Both the position numbers and the translations under genes were made by a program. The notes beneath the pieces are model-generated. The model worked only from the letters and a program-made list of their open reading frames with translations. It was not told the origin of the DNA and ran no database searches. Shown here piece after piece: positions 7,634 through 15,316 of a DNA stretch of 37,222 nt; the stretch's first letter is position 1, and each line of letters starts with the position of its first letter. This stretch comes from CAYFHQ01 sp964342805 (GTDB lineage Bacteria > Bacillota > Clostridia > Peptostreptococcales > Acidaminobacteraceae): positions 1 to 37,222 of the forward strand of contig CAYFHQ010000026.1 of NCBI GenBank assembly GCA_964342805.1, in the 5' to 3' direction.

Positions 7634-8732
7634 CAGTGGACTCTTCCTTCTTTTCCACCAACCGGAACTTTTGCCACGGCTGGATCGTGTCTAGTAAGAA
7701 TACTTCCTCTGGTGCTATGCGTCCCACTACATTGGTGCGACCGCTATTTTCCATGTCCTTAAGGGCAATTTGCATTTCCCCTGCATACCGGGTGTAGAGG
7801 TCAGACTCAATCAAAATGTCCCCCCGCTTTATAGGTGGTGTATTGAAGGTCGGGAACCCTGCCCCCTTGTATTTGACACGGCTCTGGGTGGACCGGATCA
7901 TGTAGGCAGACACGTCTCCCCGGTTGAAATGGGGTTCGTCCACTACAATGGTCTTTTCCGTTGGCGGAATGTCTTCCACCAACTCAACTTTTAATTCCAG
8001 TCTATTCTTATTTACCCGGGATAGGGCTTCCAACGCTTGATCCGACGGAAAACAGTTGGCGACAATGACGTCGTCTATAAGGCCTGTGGCAAAAAGGTCC
8101 TTGGCTGCAATGTCCATGGGTAGGTTTCGGTGTTCTTCCAGGGTGCAAAGACCCTCGTTGACTGGCCAGGGGCCAAAGGTGTCATGGCCCGCCGACACAA
8201 AGGCTGCCGTTCGGATATTTTGAGCCTTGAACTGGGCCGAGCACTTAAGGAAGTGGTCTCGGTCTAGACCCGTATACCGGTGGGGATAAAAGTTATGACA
8301 GCCCAGTAGCTTGCTGTGGTCGGGCACATAACTCAGGATGTTTTCCAAATACTTGGTGCCATTGGACATGTTGAGTTCAATGGACAGGCCGGCTTCATTG
8401 AGGGTCATGAAGCTTTCTTCCATGCCGGAAAAGCCCAAGTCCAGACGGATTCCCGCTAGGCCTAAGTCCTTGAAAAAGTCCAACTCGTCGTACTTGAGTT
8501 CCAGTTTCTCAAAGACCTCAGGGCTCACGTCCGCCACAACGGCCATGCCACGGTCAGCAGCGATCTGGCAGATGGTTTTGAAGTCCTCAAAAAGCGCATC
8601 TCCCTTTTCCACTGAAATCAGACAGGTGAAGACCCGGCTAAAGCCCAGGTCTGCGGCCTTGTTGACATACTGGACAAACCGCTCTACCGGGGCCTGGCCC
8701 GGATAGACGGAGATCCCTAGACAGCCGTGCAT
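7623..8732 (-). CDS. mupG: MupG-type (DUF871) 6-phospho-N-acetylmuramidase-like protein
   Basis: 369-aa TIM-barrel protein of the DUF871 family, recognised by the GISVYPG start, the GIRLDLGFSGMEE segment, CHNFYPHRYTGL, FVSAGHDTFGPWPVNEGLCTLEEHR and the C-terminal cyclophilin-like domain (RGDVSAYMIRSTQS, RGDILIESDLYTRYAGEMQI). Known: the Staphylococcus aureus member MupG cuts MurNAc-6-phosphate-GlcNAc inside the cell during peptidoglycan recycling. Here it sits between a lactose/cellobiose-type IIA and nagA. It suggests that the operon takes up MurNAc-GlcNAc, but the etherase MurQ needed for MurNAc-6-phosphate is not in the window. Starts inside the IIA gene (16-bp overlap). Confidence 0.88.
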   Translation of the reverse strand: MHGCLGISVYPGQAPVERFVQYVNKAADLGFSRVFTCLISVEKGDALFEDFKTICQIAADRGMAVVADVSPEVFEKLELKYDELDFFKDLGLAGIRLDLGFSGMEESFMTLNEAGLSIELNMSNGTKYLENILSYVPDHSKLLGCHNFYPHRYTGLDRDHFLKCSAQFKAQNIRTAAFVSAGHDTFGPWPVNEGLCTLEEHRNLPMDIAAKDLFATGLIDDVIVANCFPSDQALEALSRVNKNRLELKVELVEDIPPTEKTIVVDEPHFNRGDVSAYMIRSTQSRVKYKGAGFPTFNTPPIKRGDILIESDLYTRYAGEMQIALKDMENSGRTNVVGRIAPEEVFLLDTIQPWQKFRLVEKKEESTDEA

Positions 8733-9049
8733 GTGGCACCGTCCTGAGCAAGACGCTGGTGAAGGTCAATGATTTCTTCCGCCAATTGACGCACGGTCAT
8801 GGCGTTCATTAGGTGATCTTGGGCGTGGATCAGGAGTAGAGAAATCTCAACACCTTCACCACCGGCTTCTGCTTGGATCAGTTCAGTTTGGGATTTATGG
8901 GCTGCCGACGCTGCTTCGTCGGCTTGGGTCAGCTTGGCCTGGGCAGCTTCAAAGTTGCCTTTTTTTGCTTCTGCAATGGCTTCCAGCGCAGAGCTGCGGG
9001 CGTCACCACTGTGTGTGATAAGGGAAAACACCATGGTTTCCATGTTCAT
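8717..9049 (-). CDS. PTS IIA component, lactose/cellobiose (chitobiose) family
   Basis: Soluble IIA unit that passes phosphate from HPr to the IIB protein. 110 aa, all-helical family. The phosphorylated His is in LLLIHAQDHLMNAM, preceded by AHKSQTELIQAEAGG; both are signatures of the Lac family. The start at 9049 is preferred because AGGAG lies 8 bp upstream; an earlier in-frame GTG at 9058 overlaps that site. It works with the IIB and IIC of the same operon although a GH4 gene separates them, the same scatter of parts seen in other chb-like clusters. Confidence 0.93.
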   Translation of the reverse strand: MNMETMVFSLITHSGDARSSALEAIAEAKKGNFEAAQAKLTQADEAASAAHKSQTELIQAEAGGEGVEISLLLIHAQDHLMNAMTVRQLAEEIIDLHQRLAQDGATCTAV

Positions 9050-9076
9050 AATCGTCACTCCTATTCGTCTTTCTAT

Positions 9077-10396
9077 CTATTCTTCGATCTTCCAGTAGGC
9101 TGGTAGGTCGTTTTTATTCTCTTTTAAAATGTCTTTGACCAGGTCCTTGGCTGTGGTAATGGAGGGAACCAAGGGGTGAACTGCCAAGGCGTGAATGGCT
9201 GCCTTTACACTACCTGTTGTCGCCGCTTCAATGGTCCACTGCTCGTAGGCCTTAACCGACTGCATGAGGCCCAGGGCGTCTGCCGGTAGTCCTTCCACAT
9301 TCATGGGGAGGGCCCCGTGCTTGCCAATGACTGCATTGACTTCCACCACGGCTTCACTGGACAACCCCTGGATCGCACCCCTGTTGGCCACGTTGACCGG
9401 GTGGATCTCCCGCTTGTCGTTGTGAATGGCGGAAATGAGAGACACTGCGGCATCCGAATACCAAGCGCCGCCGCGCATCTCCAGCTCTGCTGGTTTTTCT
9501 TCAAGACTTGGGTCTTGGTAACGTTTGAATAAGTCTCGTTCGATCTCCATGACCTGGAGGGCTCTGGACCCGTTTTGCTCAAAGGCTTCCTTTTCGTCCT
9601 GGAGCATGTGGTCGGTCATGTAGAAGTACCGGTGGTAGGGGCAGGGGATCATGTCCAAATTCTTTAGGAAGTCGCCGTCCCATTCCAAGTCCGGAATGTT
9701 TCTCATGGTCATCGATGCGCCGTCTGCCAGCTTTTCAATGACCCCTTGTGTAATGTCCTGGCCGCCATGCCATATGCGGTGGCCCCATACCAGGTGGTTG
9801 AGTCCTGCAAACTCGATCAGGAGTTCACTGGCGGGTAGGTCCATAATGGTTGCTATGTTGTTTCTCATGCCAATGGGCACGTTGCAAAGGCCCATGACCT
9901 TGATGTTTGTATGTTGCTGCACGGCCTCTGTGACCATGCCTGCTGGGTTGGTGAAGTTGATGAGCCAGGCTTCTGGTGCCAAGTCTTCCATGTCCCTGCA
10001 AATGTCCAGAATGACCGGAATGGTCCGTAGAGCCTTGGCAAAACCGCCGGGGCCTGTGGTTTCCTGGCCAATGACATTGTACTTGAGGGGAATGCGTTCG
10101 TCCTTGGCTCTGGCTTCCAGGCCGCCCACCCGTAGCTGGGTCATGACATAGTCTGCGCCTGCAATGGCAGACCGCCGGTCTAGGGTTGCCTTTACTTCCA
10201 AGTTAAGTCCTGCTTTTGTCACCATTCGGCGGGCCAGGGCTGTGACGATTTCCAACTTTTCCACGCCACCACTGATGTCCACTAAATGGATTTCAGCCAC
10301 AGGGAGTTCTGCGGCTCGTTGTATGAATCCGTCGATCAGTTCTGGCGTATAAGAACTGCCACCACCGATCACGGCAATTTTCAATTTCTTTTCCAT
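9077..10396 (-). CDS. GH4 6-phospho-beta-glycosidase (chbF/celF-like)
   Basis: NAD- and metal-dependent glycosidase that would split the phosphorylated disaccharide delivered by the PTS. 439 aa. Seen: the N-terminal NAD fold IAVIGGGSSYTPELI, QETTGPGGFAKALRTIP, LINFTNPAGMVTEA, the metal-binding Cys in GLCNVPIGMRNN, and the AGLNHLVWG segment with the second ligand. GH4 works by an oxidation-elimination route. Among known relatives, E. coli ChbF hydrolyses chitobiose-6-phosphate; with nagA, nagB and an amino-sugar kinase beside it, diacetylchitobiose-6-phosphate is the likeliest substrate, though cellobiose-6-phosphate cannot be excluded. Confidence 0.93.
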   Translation of the reverse strand: MEKKLKIAVIGGGSSYTPELIDGFIQRAAELPVAEIHLVDISGGVEKLEIVTALARRMVTKAGLNLEVKATLDRRSAIAGADYVMTQLRVGGLEARAKDERIPLKYNVIGQETTGPGGFAKALRTIPVILDICRDMEDLAPEAWLINFTNPAGMVTEAVQQHTNIKVMGLCNVPIGMRNNIATIMDLPASELLIEFAGLNHLVWGHRIWHGGQDITQGVIEKLADGASMTMRNIPDLEWDGDFLKNLDMIPCPYHRYFYMTDHMLQDEKEAFEQNGSRALQVMEIERDLFKRYQDPSLEEKPAELEMRGGAWYSDAAVSLISAIHNDKREIHPVNVANRGAIQGLSSEAVVEVNAVIGKHGALPMNVEGLPADALGLMQSVKAYEQWTIEAATTGSVKAAIHALAVHPLVPSITTAKDLVKDILKENKNDLPAYWKIEE

Positions 10397-10443
10397 GGTA
10401 CAAGCCTTTCATGGTTGGTCCCCAAGGTGATGGGGCGTGAAGG

Positions 10444-10474
10444 CCGGCTGGGTAGGTTTGGGGCCACCCAGCCA
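10444..10474 (-). repeat. Intercistronic hairpin between IIC and GH4 genes
   Basis: GGCTGGGT (10447-10454) and ACCCAGCC (10467-10474) pair perfectly, and a further GG/CC can close the loop. No T-tract follows on the minus strand, so it is not a terminator. In a polycistronic mRNA such a hairpin may protect the IIC mRNA end or set relative expression. Confidence 0.45.
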
Positions 10475-10501
10475 ATACTCCACAGGGGTTGTATTCATGA
10501 A

Positions 10502-11815
10502 TTACGCAGCGTTATTCTGCTTATCTTCGTTTTTTCCTTCTAGTACACCTTGCATGTATACGAATGGTAGGTACATGCCAATGGCTAGGACCAGGTTAAT
10601 GGCAGCTAGGACGCCGCCCATGTAGTGGCCTGTTGCCAAAATACCGCCTAGGATCGGTGGTGTTGTCCATGGGATCATGGCAATGGTCTTAGGGAAAACA
10701 CCCGACGCGATTGCCAGGTAGGAGAAACCGGACAGGATCACTGGACCAAATAGGAAGGGAATGAAGTACCATGGGTTCAGTACGATTGGCATACCGAACA
10801 GAACTGGTTCATTGATGTTGAATAGACCAGGACCCACACCCAGCTTGGCGATTTCCTTGTCCTGCTTACGCTTGGAGCCTAGGATAATGGCAATCAGTAG
10901 ACCGATTGTTGTACCGGAACCGCCTAGGTAAACGAATGCGTCCAGGAAGGACTTTGTAACGATATGTGTTGGCTCTAGACCTGCTGCAACTGCGTCCATG
11001 TTGGCAGTGATCATAGGTAGAAGCACTGGCTCAACAATGGAACCGATGATCTGAGAACCGTGTAGACCGAAGAACCATAGGAGCTGGTTCATGAAAACAA
11101 TACCAATTGCCGAACCGAAGGAGTCTGCAACACTTGTTAGAGGAGCTGCAACGTACTTGGCGATGATGGCAAACAGGGAACCTTCTGCAGTTGTTGCTAG
11201 GAAAATAGCAGAAAGAGCGAACACAGACAAGGTAATCATGCCAGGGATAAGGGAAGCAAATGATTTCACTGCCGCTGGTGGTACAGATTCAGGCATTTTA
11301 ATTGTCAATTTGTCAGAACGGGACAGACGCACAAAGATTTCTGTGGAAATCAGGGCAACGATAATGGCTACAAACATGCCCTGTGCGTTGGTATAGGTCC
11401 AGTTGATGTTACCCCACGCTGCAAAAGCTTCGCCACCAGGGCTCGTTACTTGTGCAGACTGAGGAATCAAAATAGCAAAGTTGGCTAGGGCCACAACACC
11501 CGCACCCAGTGCGTTGGCGTCATAAGACTTGGCTAAGTTATAGGCTACAGTAAATACGAGGAACAACGAGATAACGGCGAATGACCCCCACCAAATGTTA
11601 CCTCCAAAACTCTTCCACGTTGGGATCAAGTTTGTCATAAACTCTTGATAAGCCGGAACCGGCAGATTGTTAATCAATACTGCGAATGAACCCGCAATAA
11701 TCAGTGGCATTAGGGCCACAAAGCCATCTCGAATGGCAACCAGGTGACGCTGTCCGCCAATTCGGCCAGCCACCGGTACAAAATATTTTTCTAGGAAATT
11801 AATAATTCCTTGCAT
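10502..11815 (-). CDS. PTS IIC permease, lactose/cellobiose (chitobiose) family
   Basis: Membrane channel and substrate-binding unit, about 437 aa with around ten hydrophobic segments. Family marks seen: FVPVAGRIGGQRHLVAIRDGF at the N-terminus, PLIIAGSFAVLINNLP, LLWFFGLHGSQI, YLGGSGTTIGLL and NEPVLFGMPIVLNPW. The last two are typical of IIC proteins for cellobiose and diacetylchitobiose. Two adjacent ATG codons (11818, 11815) follow an AAGGGGGAG site; the second gives better spacing. A longer frame runs upstream but has no start signal. The IIC start is 184 bp after the IIB gene, the widest gap of the operon. Confidence 0.94.
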   Translation of the reverse strand: MQGIINFLEKYFVPVAGRIGGQRHLVAIRDGFVALMPLIIAGSFAVLINNLPVPAYQEFMTNLIPTWKSFGGNIWWGSFAVISLFLVFTVAYNLAKSYDANALGAGVVALANFAILIPQSAQVTSPGGEAFAAWGNINWTYTNAQGMFVAIIVALISTEIFVRLSRSDKLTIKMPESVPPAAVKSFASLIPGMITLSVFALSAIFLATTAEGSLFAIIAKYVAAPLTSVADSFGSAIGIVFMNQLLWFFGLHGSQIIGSIVEPVLLPMITANMDAVAAGLEPTHIVTKSFLDAFVYLGGSGTTIGLLIAIILGSKRKQDKEIAKLGVGPGLFNINEPVLFGMPIVLNPWYFIPFLFGPVILSGFSYLAIASGVFPKTIAMIPWTTPPILGGILATGHYMGGVLAAINLVLAIGMYLPFVYMQGVLEGKNEDKQNNAA

Positions 11816-11999
11816 CATTCTCCCCCTTCCAGGATATATGCCAAACCGCTTCATGCTGCTCCGCGCGCGTTTCGAAATCAACAGAATCGGCGGGGTTGAC
11901 CATAACAATACTTCAACTATGCTACTCACCATGGGCTGTCCCATGTTCTTACCAGTTGCCTCCCACAGCAACCGCCTTGCTTGGCTCAGGGATTGTTCC
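11816..11999 (-). other. 184-bp IIB-IIC intergenic region with two hairpins
   Basis: No gene is supported. Minus-strand RNA can form GTTGC/GCAAC (11955-11972) and CATGGG-N4-CCCATG (11930-11945). Neither has a T-tract. It may carry mRNA-processing or attenuating structure within the operon, or be spacer left by a lost reading frame. Confidence 0.35.
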
Positions 12000-12299
12000 C
12001 TAGCCCATCAAGTCCAGTGCAGTGTCCAAAACTTTTTCACCATTGAGGGTACCGTAGTGAACACTGTTAATGATCTCCACCGGAGCCGCCCCACCCATGA
12101 GTTTTTCAACCTTGGCTTTAATGAAGCGAACCTGGGGACCTAAAAGTACAACGCCAGCGTCCGTATGGTTTTTGGCTTCTGACTCAGCAACTGCTAGGAT
12201 TTCTACATCTAATTGTCGATCTGTCGCCGCAGCCTGCATTTTTTTCACCAACATACTGGTGGACATGCCTGCCGAGCAAACTAGAAGAATTTTTTTCAT
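12000..12299 (-). CDS. PTS IIB component, lactose/cellobiose (chitobiose) family
   Basis: 99-aa IIB unit that phosphorylates the incoming sugar. Begins MKKILLVCSAGMSTSMLV, where Cys8 is the phosphorylated residue in the family P-loop-like CxxGMSTS motif. Also typical are VVLLGPQVRFI and the Pro/Ile region near the end. Its ATG overlaps the kinase stop codon (ATGA), implying coupled translation. It completes the IIA, IIB and IIC set of this operon. Confidence 0.95.
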   Translation of the reverse strand: MKKILLVCSAGMSTSMLVKKMQAAATDRQLDVEILAVAESEAKNHTDAGVVLLGPQVRFIKAKVEKLMGGAAPVEIINSVHYGTLNGEKVLDTALDLMG

Positions 12300-13243
12300 T
12301 GTGCTCCTCCTTCAAAATGCCGGGCCAGTAGGAGAGCGCCTACGGCTGGCTCATATAGGGGCAAGTGAGGCTTCACACCGGGAAGCACCTTCTTGATCCC
12401 CGCAATTACCCGATTTCGGTAACGATCTGATTTGGTCACGAGACTGCCGCAAAGGCCTAAGGAAAACTCCTTTGTCCCGATTTGTTTGCTGAGGGCTTTT
12501 ACCATGAGGACCACTTCGTCCACCTGGTCTGCCACAATTTGATCCGCCACAGCGTCTGTCTGGGCCGCTGCAATCACCACTGGCGCCAAGGCTGCCACAT
12601 GTTCCTTGGAGGCCCCTTCCCCATATAAAAATGGAATAAGATCGTCAATGCTTTCTTGGGAAAGGTAGTCCTTCACATCCTCCGTCAAGGAGGTCTGCGG
12701 CTTCCTGCCGTCCTGGGCCATGGTAATGGCTCTTACGGCCTGAATGCCTAGGGCATATCCGGAACCCTCGTCCCCGATCAAGTGGCCCCAGCCCCCCACC
12801 CGGCTGATTTTGCCGTCTGGGTCAACTGCTGTAGCAATACTCCCGGTTCCACAAATGAGGACGCCTCCATGGAGGCCGCCATTAGCCCCAGTTAAGGCAC
12901 CCACAGCGTCATTGCAGACCGTCAGTTTACCGGTATAGCCGGCCTTGCGAAATGCGGACTCTATAAATGCTTCATCGCCGGGGGTGTCCACCCCTGCACC
13001 GCTAAAGCATATATGTTGTAAAGAAGCGTTTTCCTCAGCGTCAAAATGGTGGACGATGTCCGCAATGGCTTTTTCCACTGCTTGATCGCCTACACTATGG
13101 CGGTTGGTCGGTCCCAGTTCCAAAGTCCCCAGCACATGGTCTGCGCCAGTACCCCAGACAGCTTGGGTTCCTGTTCCTCCCCCATCGACACCAATATATT
13201 GCTTGTCCTTTTCACCCTTAGTCATGATCCCAGTCTTACTCAT
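12296..13243 (-). CDS. BadF/BadG-type N-acetylglucosamine kinase-like protein
   Basis: About 315-aa ASKHA-fold sugar kinase. Seen: phosphate-1 motif YIGVDGGGTGTQAVW, ICGTGSIATAV, GGWGHLIGDEGSGYALG and LCGSLV near the end. These are typical of BadF/BadG/BcrA/BcrD-family GlcNAc kinases. Role inferred from context: GH4 or MupG cleavage of a phosphorylated disaccharide leaves one free GlcNAc, which this kinase would phosphorylate for NagA. The start is uncertain: ATG 13243 lies inside the HPr stop region (ATGAGTAA) and ATG 13225 is 10 bp beyond the HPr stop; neither has a strong ribosome site, so reinitiation from HPr is likely. Confidence 0.88.
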   Translation of the reverse strand: MSKTGIMTKGEKDKQYIGVDGGGTGTQAVWGTGADHVLGTLELGPTNRHSVGDQAVEKAIADIVHHFDAEENASLQHICFSGAGVDTPGDEAFIESAFRKAGYTGKLTVCNDAVGALTGANGGLHGGVLICGTGSIATAVDPDGKISRVGGWGHLIGDEGSGYALGIQAVRAITMAQDGRKPQTSLTEDVKDYLSQESIDDLIPFLYGEGASKEHVAALAPVVIAAAQTDAVADQIVADQVDEVVLMVKALSKQIGTKEFSLGLCGSLVTKSDRYRNRVIAGIKKVLPGVKPHLPLYEPAVGALLLARHFEGGAQ

Positions 13244-13502
13244 GGGCCAGACGGGTGTTAAAGAGTTCTTCAAGAGCTACCACAGCGTCGTCCTCGTCGT
13301 GGCCGTCTGCCTTGATAACCAGTTCGTCACCGTGGCTGGTGCCCAGGCTGAGAATGCCCATGATGGACTTGCCATTGACTGCTTTGCCGTCTTTTTCTAT
13401 GAAGATTTCTGATTTGAACTTTTGTGACAGGGCTACCAGCAATCCTGCAGGACGTGCGTGCAAGCCCGATTTGCTTTTTACTTGTACTTTTTTCGTTTGC
13501 AT
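13236..13502 (-). CDS. ptsH: HPr phosphocarrier protein (canonical, operon head)
   Basis: 88-aa HPr. Active-site His in SGLHARPAG and the HPr-kinase Ser46 in NGKSIMGILSLG, both in standard Bacillota form; in this phylum Ser46-phosphorylated HPr acts with CcpA in catabolite control. The start at 13502 follows AAAGGAGG; an upstream GTG/ATG frame overlaps the promoter. First gene after the sigma-54 promoter, so this HPr appears to be induced together with the sugar system. Besides feeding the IIA protein, HPr-P can phosphorylate PRD domains of LevR-type activators and so tune its own operon. Confidence 0.95.
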   Translation of the reverse strand: MQTKKVQVKSKSGLHARPAGLLVALSQKFKSEIFIEKDGKAVNGKSIMGILSLGTSHGDELVIKADGHDEDDAVVALEELFNTRLAHE

Positions 13503-13529
13503 GTGTGCCTCCTTTGCACAAGTATATAT

Positions 13530-13546
13530 TGCATAGGTCATGCCAA
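13530..13546 (-). promoter_or_regulatory. Sigma-54 (-24/-12) promoter of the PTS operon
   Basis: The minus strand reads TTGGCATGACCTATGCA. It matches 15 of 17 positions of the sigma-54 consensus YTGGCACGRNNNTTGCW, with the invariant GG and GC spaced correctly. Transcription would begin near 13519, about 17 bp before the HPr ATG and just upstream of its ribosome site. A LevR-type activator with a sigma-54 contact motif is encoded at 20.3-23.1 kb. Confidence 0.78.
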
Positions 13547-13767
13547 AAGTTCATAAAAACGGCTCAAAAATGAAAAAAGTTTTTCTATTTTTGGCTCTTT
13601 TTTCAGATGCGGTTTGGTTAAACACCTTGTCAAACCTGACTTTCACCGGGTTTGCCAACCGGGCTGTGTTTTGGGTGAATTTTCTGTTTTTGCTCGGATT
13701 TCTTTTGGTTTTAGCAGAAATCGCTCCTTTTTTCCTGGGATTTTGGAGTGATTTTCTCCTGTATTTG

Positions 13768-13836
13768 TTGCACACAAGTTTTGCACACTGTGTTTAGTGT
13801 GTAGTTTTTGATCGTTTCGTGCACACTTGCACACAA
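13768..13836 (-). promoter_or_regulatory. TGCACAC repeat cluster: putative activator (LevR-like) binding region
   Basis: Four copies of TTGCACACAA-like sequence on the plus strand (13768-13777, 13781-13790, 13819-13828, 13827-13836) plus an inverted copy giving CACACT-N6-AGTGTG (13784-13801). They lie about 250-320 bp upstream of the sigma-54 start site, the distance range of an upstream activating sequence. An A/T-rich stretch between the two (13550-13765) could allow looping. The lipoprotein gene at 13930 lies on the other side, so the sites could serve both directions. Confidence 0.5.
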
Positions 13837-13929
13837 ATTAACTGAAAGTTGCCTCATTTCCCCTTCCAGTATTTACTCTTTCTTAATATTTACCCCTTAT
13901 ACTGAGTAAAAAATGCCTAAGGGGGACAT

Positions 13930-14844
13930 ATGGGAATGATAAAGAGAATGATAACGCTAGGCCTGGTGGCGGTTTTAGGGGTGGCAACCTTGGCCGGATG
14001 TGGTCAGCCACCAGAACCAGAGGCCGAAATTGTGAGCCGGGAGGAAGTCTCTACTTATAAGAAGTATGCTGATCGGGTCGTCACGGAAGCCATAACTTAT
14101 ACCAGTGACGGGCTCAAGATCAAGGGCTACATATTAAGACCTAAAGAGTATGAGGGACAGCTCCCTATCCTGGTCTACAACCGAGGTGGTAACCGGAACT
14201 TTGGGAAGATTGTCCTGGAGAAGAGCAGTACCCTGGCCTATATGGCAGAAAAGGGCTACATGGTGGTCGCCTCCCAATATCGTGGTGGCGGAGGCAGTGA
14301 AGGTGAAGACGAGTTCGGTGGTGCAGACGTAAACGACGTCACCAACCTCCTCAAACTCGCCAAGGACCTGCCTGAAACTGACCCCGACCGGGTCTTTATG
14401 TTCGGTGCCTCCCGGGGTGGCATGATGACCTACCAGGCCCTACGGAACCGGGACGACGTATTGGCAGCAGCCGTCAGTTGCGGCCTGTCTGACGCTAGAT
14501 TGGGTTATGAAGACCGCCTAGACATGCAGGACGTCTACAGGGAATTAGTTGGAGGGTCACCAGAACAAAAGGAAGCCGCCTACTCCGACCGGTCCATGGT
14601 CGACTGGGCAGACACCCTGTCCACCCCCTTCCTCATTCAGCACGGAACAGCCGACAAACACGTGGCTTTCTCCCAAGCTGAAGCAGCGGTAGCCAAACTG
14701 GAGGAGAACGGTATAGCCGTTGAGTTTAAAGTCTATGAAGACGCAGACCACTCCTTCTCAGGCAAGTGGAAGGAAATGATCGACACGGTTTTGGTTTACT
14801 TTGGTGAGAATGGAGGCGTGGTCTATGAGGTGGCTGAGGAATAG
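13930..14844 (+). CDS. Lipoprotein alpha/beta hydrolase (prolyl-oligopeptidase-like)
   Basis: 304-aa predicted lipoprotein: basic start, hydrophobic core and lipobox LAGC with Cys24. The rest is an S9/dienelactone-hydrolase-type alpha/beta hydrolase: nucleophile Ser161 in GASRGG, Asp242 in HGTADKHV, and His274 in DADHSF. The SQYRGGGGSEGEDEFGG segment resembles the region before the nucleophile in S9 peptidases. Inferred role: peptidase or esterase on the outer face of the membrane; substrate unknown. The ATG follows AAGGGGGACAT; the product begins MGMIKR. A TATACT box at 13898-13903 may be its promoter -10. It diverges from the PTS operon. Confidence 0.88.
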   Translation: MGMIKRMITLGLVAVLGVATLAGCGQPPEPEAEIVSREEVSTYKKYADRVVTEAITYTSDGLKIKGYILRPKEYEGQLPILVYNRGGNRNFGKIVLEKSSTLAYMAEKGYMVVASQYRGGGGSEGEDEFGGADVNDVTNLLKLAKDLPETDPDRVFMFGASRGGMMTYQALRNRDDVLAAAVSCGLSDARLGYEDRLDMQDVYRELVGGSPEQKEAAYSDRSMVDWADTLSTPFLIQHGTADKHVAFSQAEAAVAKLEENGIAVEFKVYEDADHSFSGKWKEMIDTVLVYFGENGGVVYEVAEE

Positions 14845-14968
14845 GACTTATTAAGACTTGATACGTTTTACGACTTATATTTTTAAGCTCAGCACGTAAT
14901 TGTAGATGATTTTCTAATTAAAGTGACATATAGAGGTCATGTGTAACATTCACCGATCGAGATGCGAT

Positions 14969-15003
14969 ACAAGTTGTACAACTTGTTCATCTTGTGTTAT
15001 AAT
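14969..15003 (+). promoter_or_regulatory. Promoter with perfect 18-bp palindromic operator, second TA module
   Basis: A perfect palindrome ACAAGTTGTACAACTTGT (14969-14986) overlaps the likely -35 (TTGTAC, 14974-14979). An ideal -10 TATAAT follows at 14998-15003 after an 18-bp spacer. Such an arrangement suits autorepression by the DNA-binding antitoxin encoded downstream at 15317. The predicted start near 15010 leaves a leader of about 307 nt. Confidence 0.6.
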
Positions 15004-15009
15004 AAACCT

Positions 15010-15316
15010 GTAAGAGGTGAACATAATTCTTGGAAAGGAGAGAGGATAATGATATTTTGAACTGACACATCATAACCATTCAGGTAGAAGCCTAATACTA
15101 CCGGCCCAAACCAAAATCACAAACCGCTACCACATCAAACTTCTTTAATTTAATTGATGATGGTTGAAGCTTATAAGAGGATAAGATTGCGGACAATATC
15201 AGTGAGGAATTAGGCCTATATTGAGGAGGAATCATGAAGAATTTAAGGAGTATTAATATGATAAGTTTTTTTTGAAAGGAGATGATTAATGGAATAGTAA
15301 TTAAGGAGGAGAGTAA
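15010..15316 (+). other. Long leader with several mini-ORFs
   Basis: No full gene. Several very short frames have ribosome-site-like sequence before them: ATG-ATA-TTT-TGA at 15049-15060 after AAAGGAGAGAGG; a 13-codon frame MKNLRSINMISFF at 15234-15275 after GAGGAGG; ATG-GAA-TAG at 15289-15297 after AAAGGAG. A 12-codon frame at 15282-15320 overlaps the antitoxin ATG as ATGA. These may be leader peptides that tune translation, or the worn remains of a gene. Confidence 0.45.

Noticed and set aside
13540..13797. Hydrophobic 85-codon plus-strand frame in the PTS operon promoter region
   Set aside because: It overlaps the sigma-54 promoter and starts without a ribosome site. Its hydrophobic look comes from the T-rich strand of an A/T-rich intergenic region.
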